Shown here one piece after another: positions 21,924-22,467 of a stretch of 22,467 nt of DNA. Under the pieces are notes generated by a model that made no database searches, was not told the origin of the DNA, and saw only the letters and a list, made by a program, of their open reading frames with translations. Within the stretch, counting starts at the first letter, position 1. Every line of letters starts with the position of its first letter. This DNA comes from a virus. The translations under genes were made by a program, and so were the position numbers. The stretch spans positions 1-22,467 of IMG/VR virus record IMGVR_UViG_3300028653_000060, one strand, 5' to 3'.

Positions 21924-22467
21924 GGTGTCCACTGGACATGTGCAAGCTCATCCTTGAGCCGCGCCACCTCCGCGCGGGCTTCGTCGCGTTCGCGCTGCGC
22001 CTTTTTCGCCACCGCCACTACGCGCTTGACCGCGTCGAGCTGAGACTCTCCCGTATTCTGCACACTGGCCAAGGCGCAGCCAAACTCACAGACAAACGCC
22101 TCCATCGAACGAGTGGCGCCGTCACATGCTTGTTTGTAGCTGTCGCGCTCCCTCTCCGCTCGCTTGACCCGATCATTGCCATCGGCAAGCGCGTTCCTGA
22201 GGTGTGCAATCTCCACGAGGGCTTCACCGCGTCCCCGCTGCACCCCGGCCAGCTCCCTCTCCGCTCGCTTGACCCGATCATTGCCATCGGCAAGCGCGTT
22301 CCTGAGGTGTGCAATCTCCGCGAGGGCTTCACCGCGTCCCCGCTGCACCCCGGCCAGCTCCCTCTGTGCCTCTTCCAGATCATCGGCCAGCTTATTGACT
22401 CGCTCCTCACAGAGCTGTTGTGTTATCAGGCCCTTCTCGGCAAAAATCTTCTCGGCGGCGTCGTAGA
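21920..22467 (-). CDS. Coiled-coil protein with 35-residue duplication (partial)
   Basis: The frame is open to the right edge, so the N-terminus lies outside and about 182 residues are visible. A GTG at 22348 could be read as a start but the upstream frame is protein-like (YDAAEKIFAEKGLITQQLCE). It is rich in E, A, R and K. A unit of 35 residues, VQRGRGEALAEIAHLRNALA plus DGNDRVKRAER and a linker, occurs twice, with one change (A to V). Thirty-five residues are exactly five heptads, so the coiled coil stays in register. A final helix carries SQLDAVKRVVAVAKKAQRER. No enzymatic motif is seen. A structural or DNA-associated role is possible. Confidence 0.65.
   Translation of the reverse strand, partial: YDAAEKIFAEKGLITQQLCEERVNKLADDLEEAQRELAGVQRGRGEALAEIAHLRNALADGNDRVKRAERELAGVQRGRGEALVEIAHLRNALADGNDRVKRAERERDSYKQACDGATRSMEAFVCEFGCALASVQNTGESQLDAVKRVVAVAKKAQRERDEARAEVARLKDELAHVQWTP
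22147..22365. repeat. 105-bp tandem duplication, 2.1 copies
   Basis: The block starting GCTCCCTCTCCGCTCGC at 22147 recurs at 22252, and its first nine bases again at 22357, giving a strict 105-base period. The two full copies differ at one base in the compared stretch (CCACGAGG against CCGCGAGG). Such identity points to a recent duplication. The unit equals 35 codons and lies in the coiled-coil gene. Confidence 0.85.

Noticed and set aside
20686-21957. Plus-strand frame of about 423 codons, including a CPQC pair over the gene-free region
   Set aside because: Most of it is antisense to the ParB-like and unknown genes. The CPQC segment at 21388-21611 stands alone without other zinc-binding features.
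22147-22365. CRISPR-like array from repeated blocks
   Set aside because: The repeats are directly adjacent 105-base units without spacers and are coding, so this is a tandem duplication.

Overview
The window is a GC-rich stretch of a tailed-phage genome (free phage or prophage) with a contractile tail. Almost every gene reads on the minus strand, from right to left, in the order small terminase, large terminase, portal, MuF-like minor head protein, protease/scaffold, cement protein, major capsid protein, head-tail connectors, tail terminator, sheath, tube, tail-assembly chaperone, tape measure and a Dit-like baseplate protein. This set of families (DUF1073 portal, DUF2213 protease, DUF2184 capsid, DUF4054 connector, DUF3383 sheath, DUF3277 tube) is the one seen in myophages related to the PB1/KPP10 and Bcep types, so a Gram-negative and probably proteobacterial host is likely, but nothing in the sequence fixes the host. 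No integrase, lysis, rRNA or tRNA gene is visible, and both ends are cut inside minus-strand genes.

Regions: (1) 1-11281 is the head-tail module, with many ATGA or GTGA stop/start overlaps that imply translational coupling. Three recoding or overlap features stand out: an A6 run at the end of the tail-assembly chaperone gene that leads into a 67-codon -1 frame, an internal in-frame start that should release a scaffold from the protease gene, and a 13-bp tandem repeat inside a hypothetical gene. (2) 11282-15335 is a roughly 4-kb insert that splits the portal gene from the MuF gene. It holds a plus-strand, tightly overlapping five-gene operon: a small helix-turn-helix protein, a GT-A-like protein, an FkbM methyltransferase, a second GT-A-like protein with a DSD motif, and a radical SAM protein with a SPASM-like cysteine tail. 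It is closed on the right by an unknown minus-strand ORF and a structured intergenic element. (3) 15336-19028 is portal plus terminase. (4) 19039-21387 holds a Gp37/Gp68 (DUF5131) protein, a ribbon-helix-helix protein, a frameshifted SAM methyltransferase and a ParB-like protein. (5) 21388-22467 has a gene-free stretch, a small unknown gene and a partial coiled-coil gene built from a recent 105-bp duplication.

The structural genes package DNA and build head and tail in the usual way. The best candidate for an undescribed system is the insert: two predicted glycosyltransferases, a methyltransferase and a SPASM-like radical SAM enzyme under one small putative regulator, placed in reverse orientation in the head operon. 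The layout resembles a moron that makes or decorates a glycan or a modified peptide. The substrate cannot be read from the sequence.
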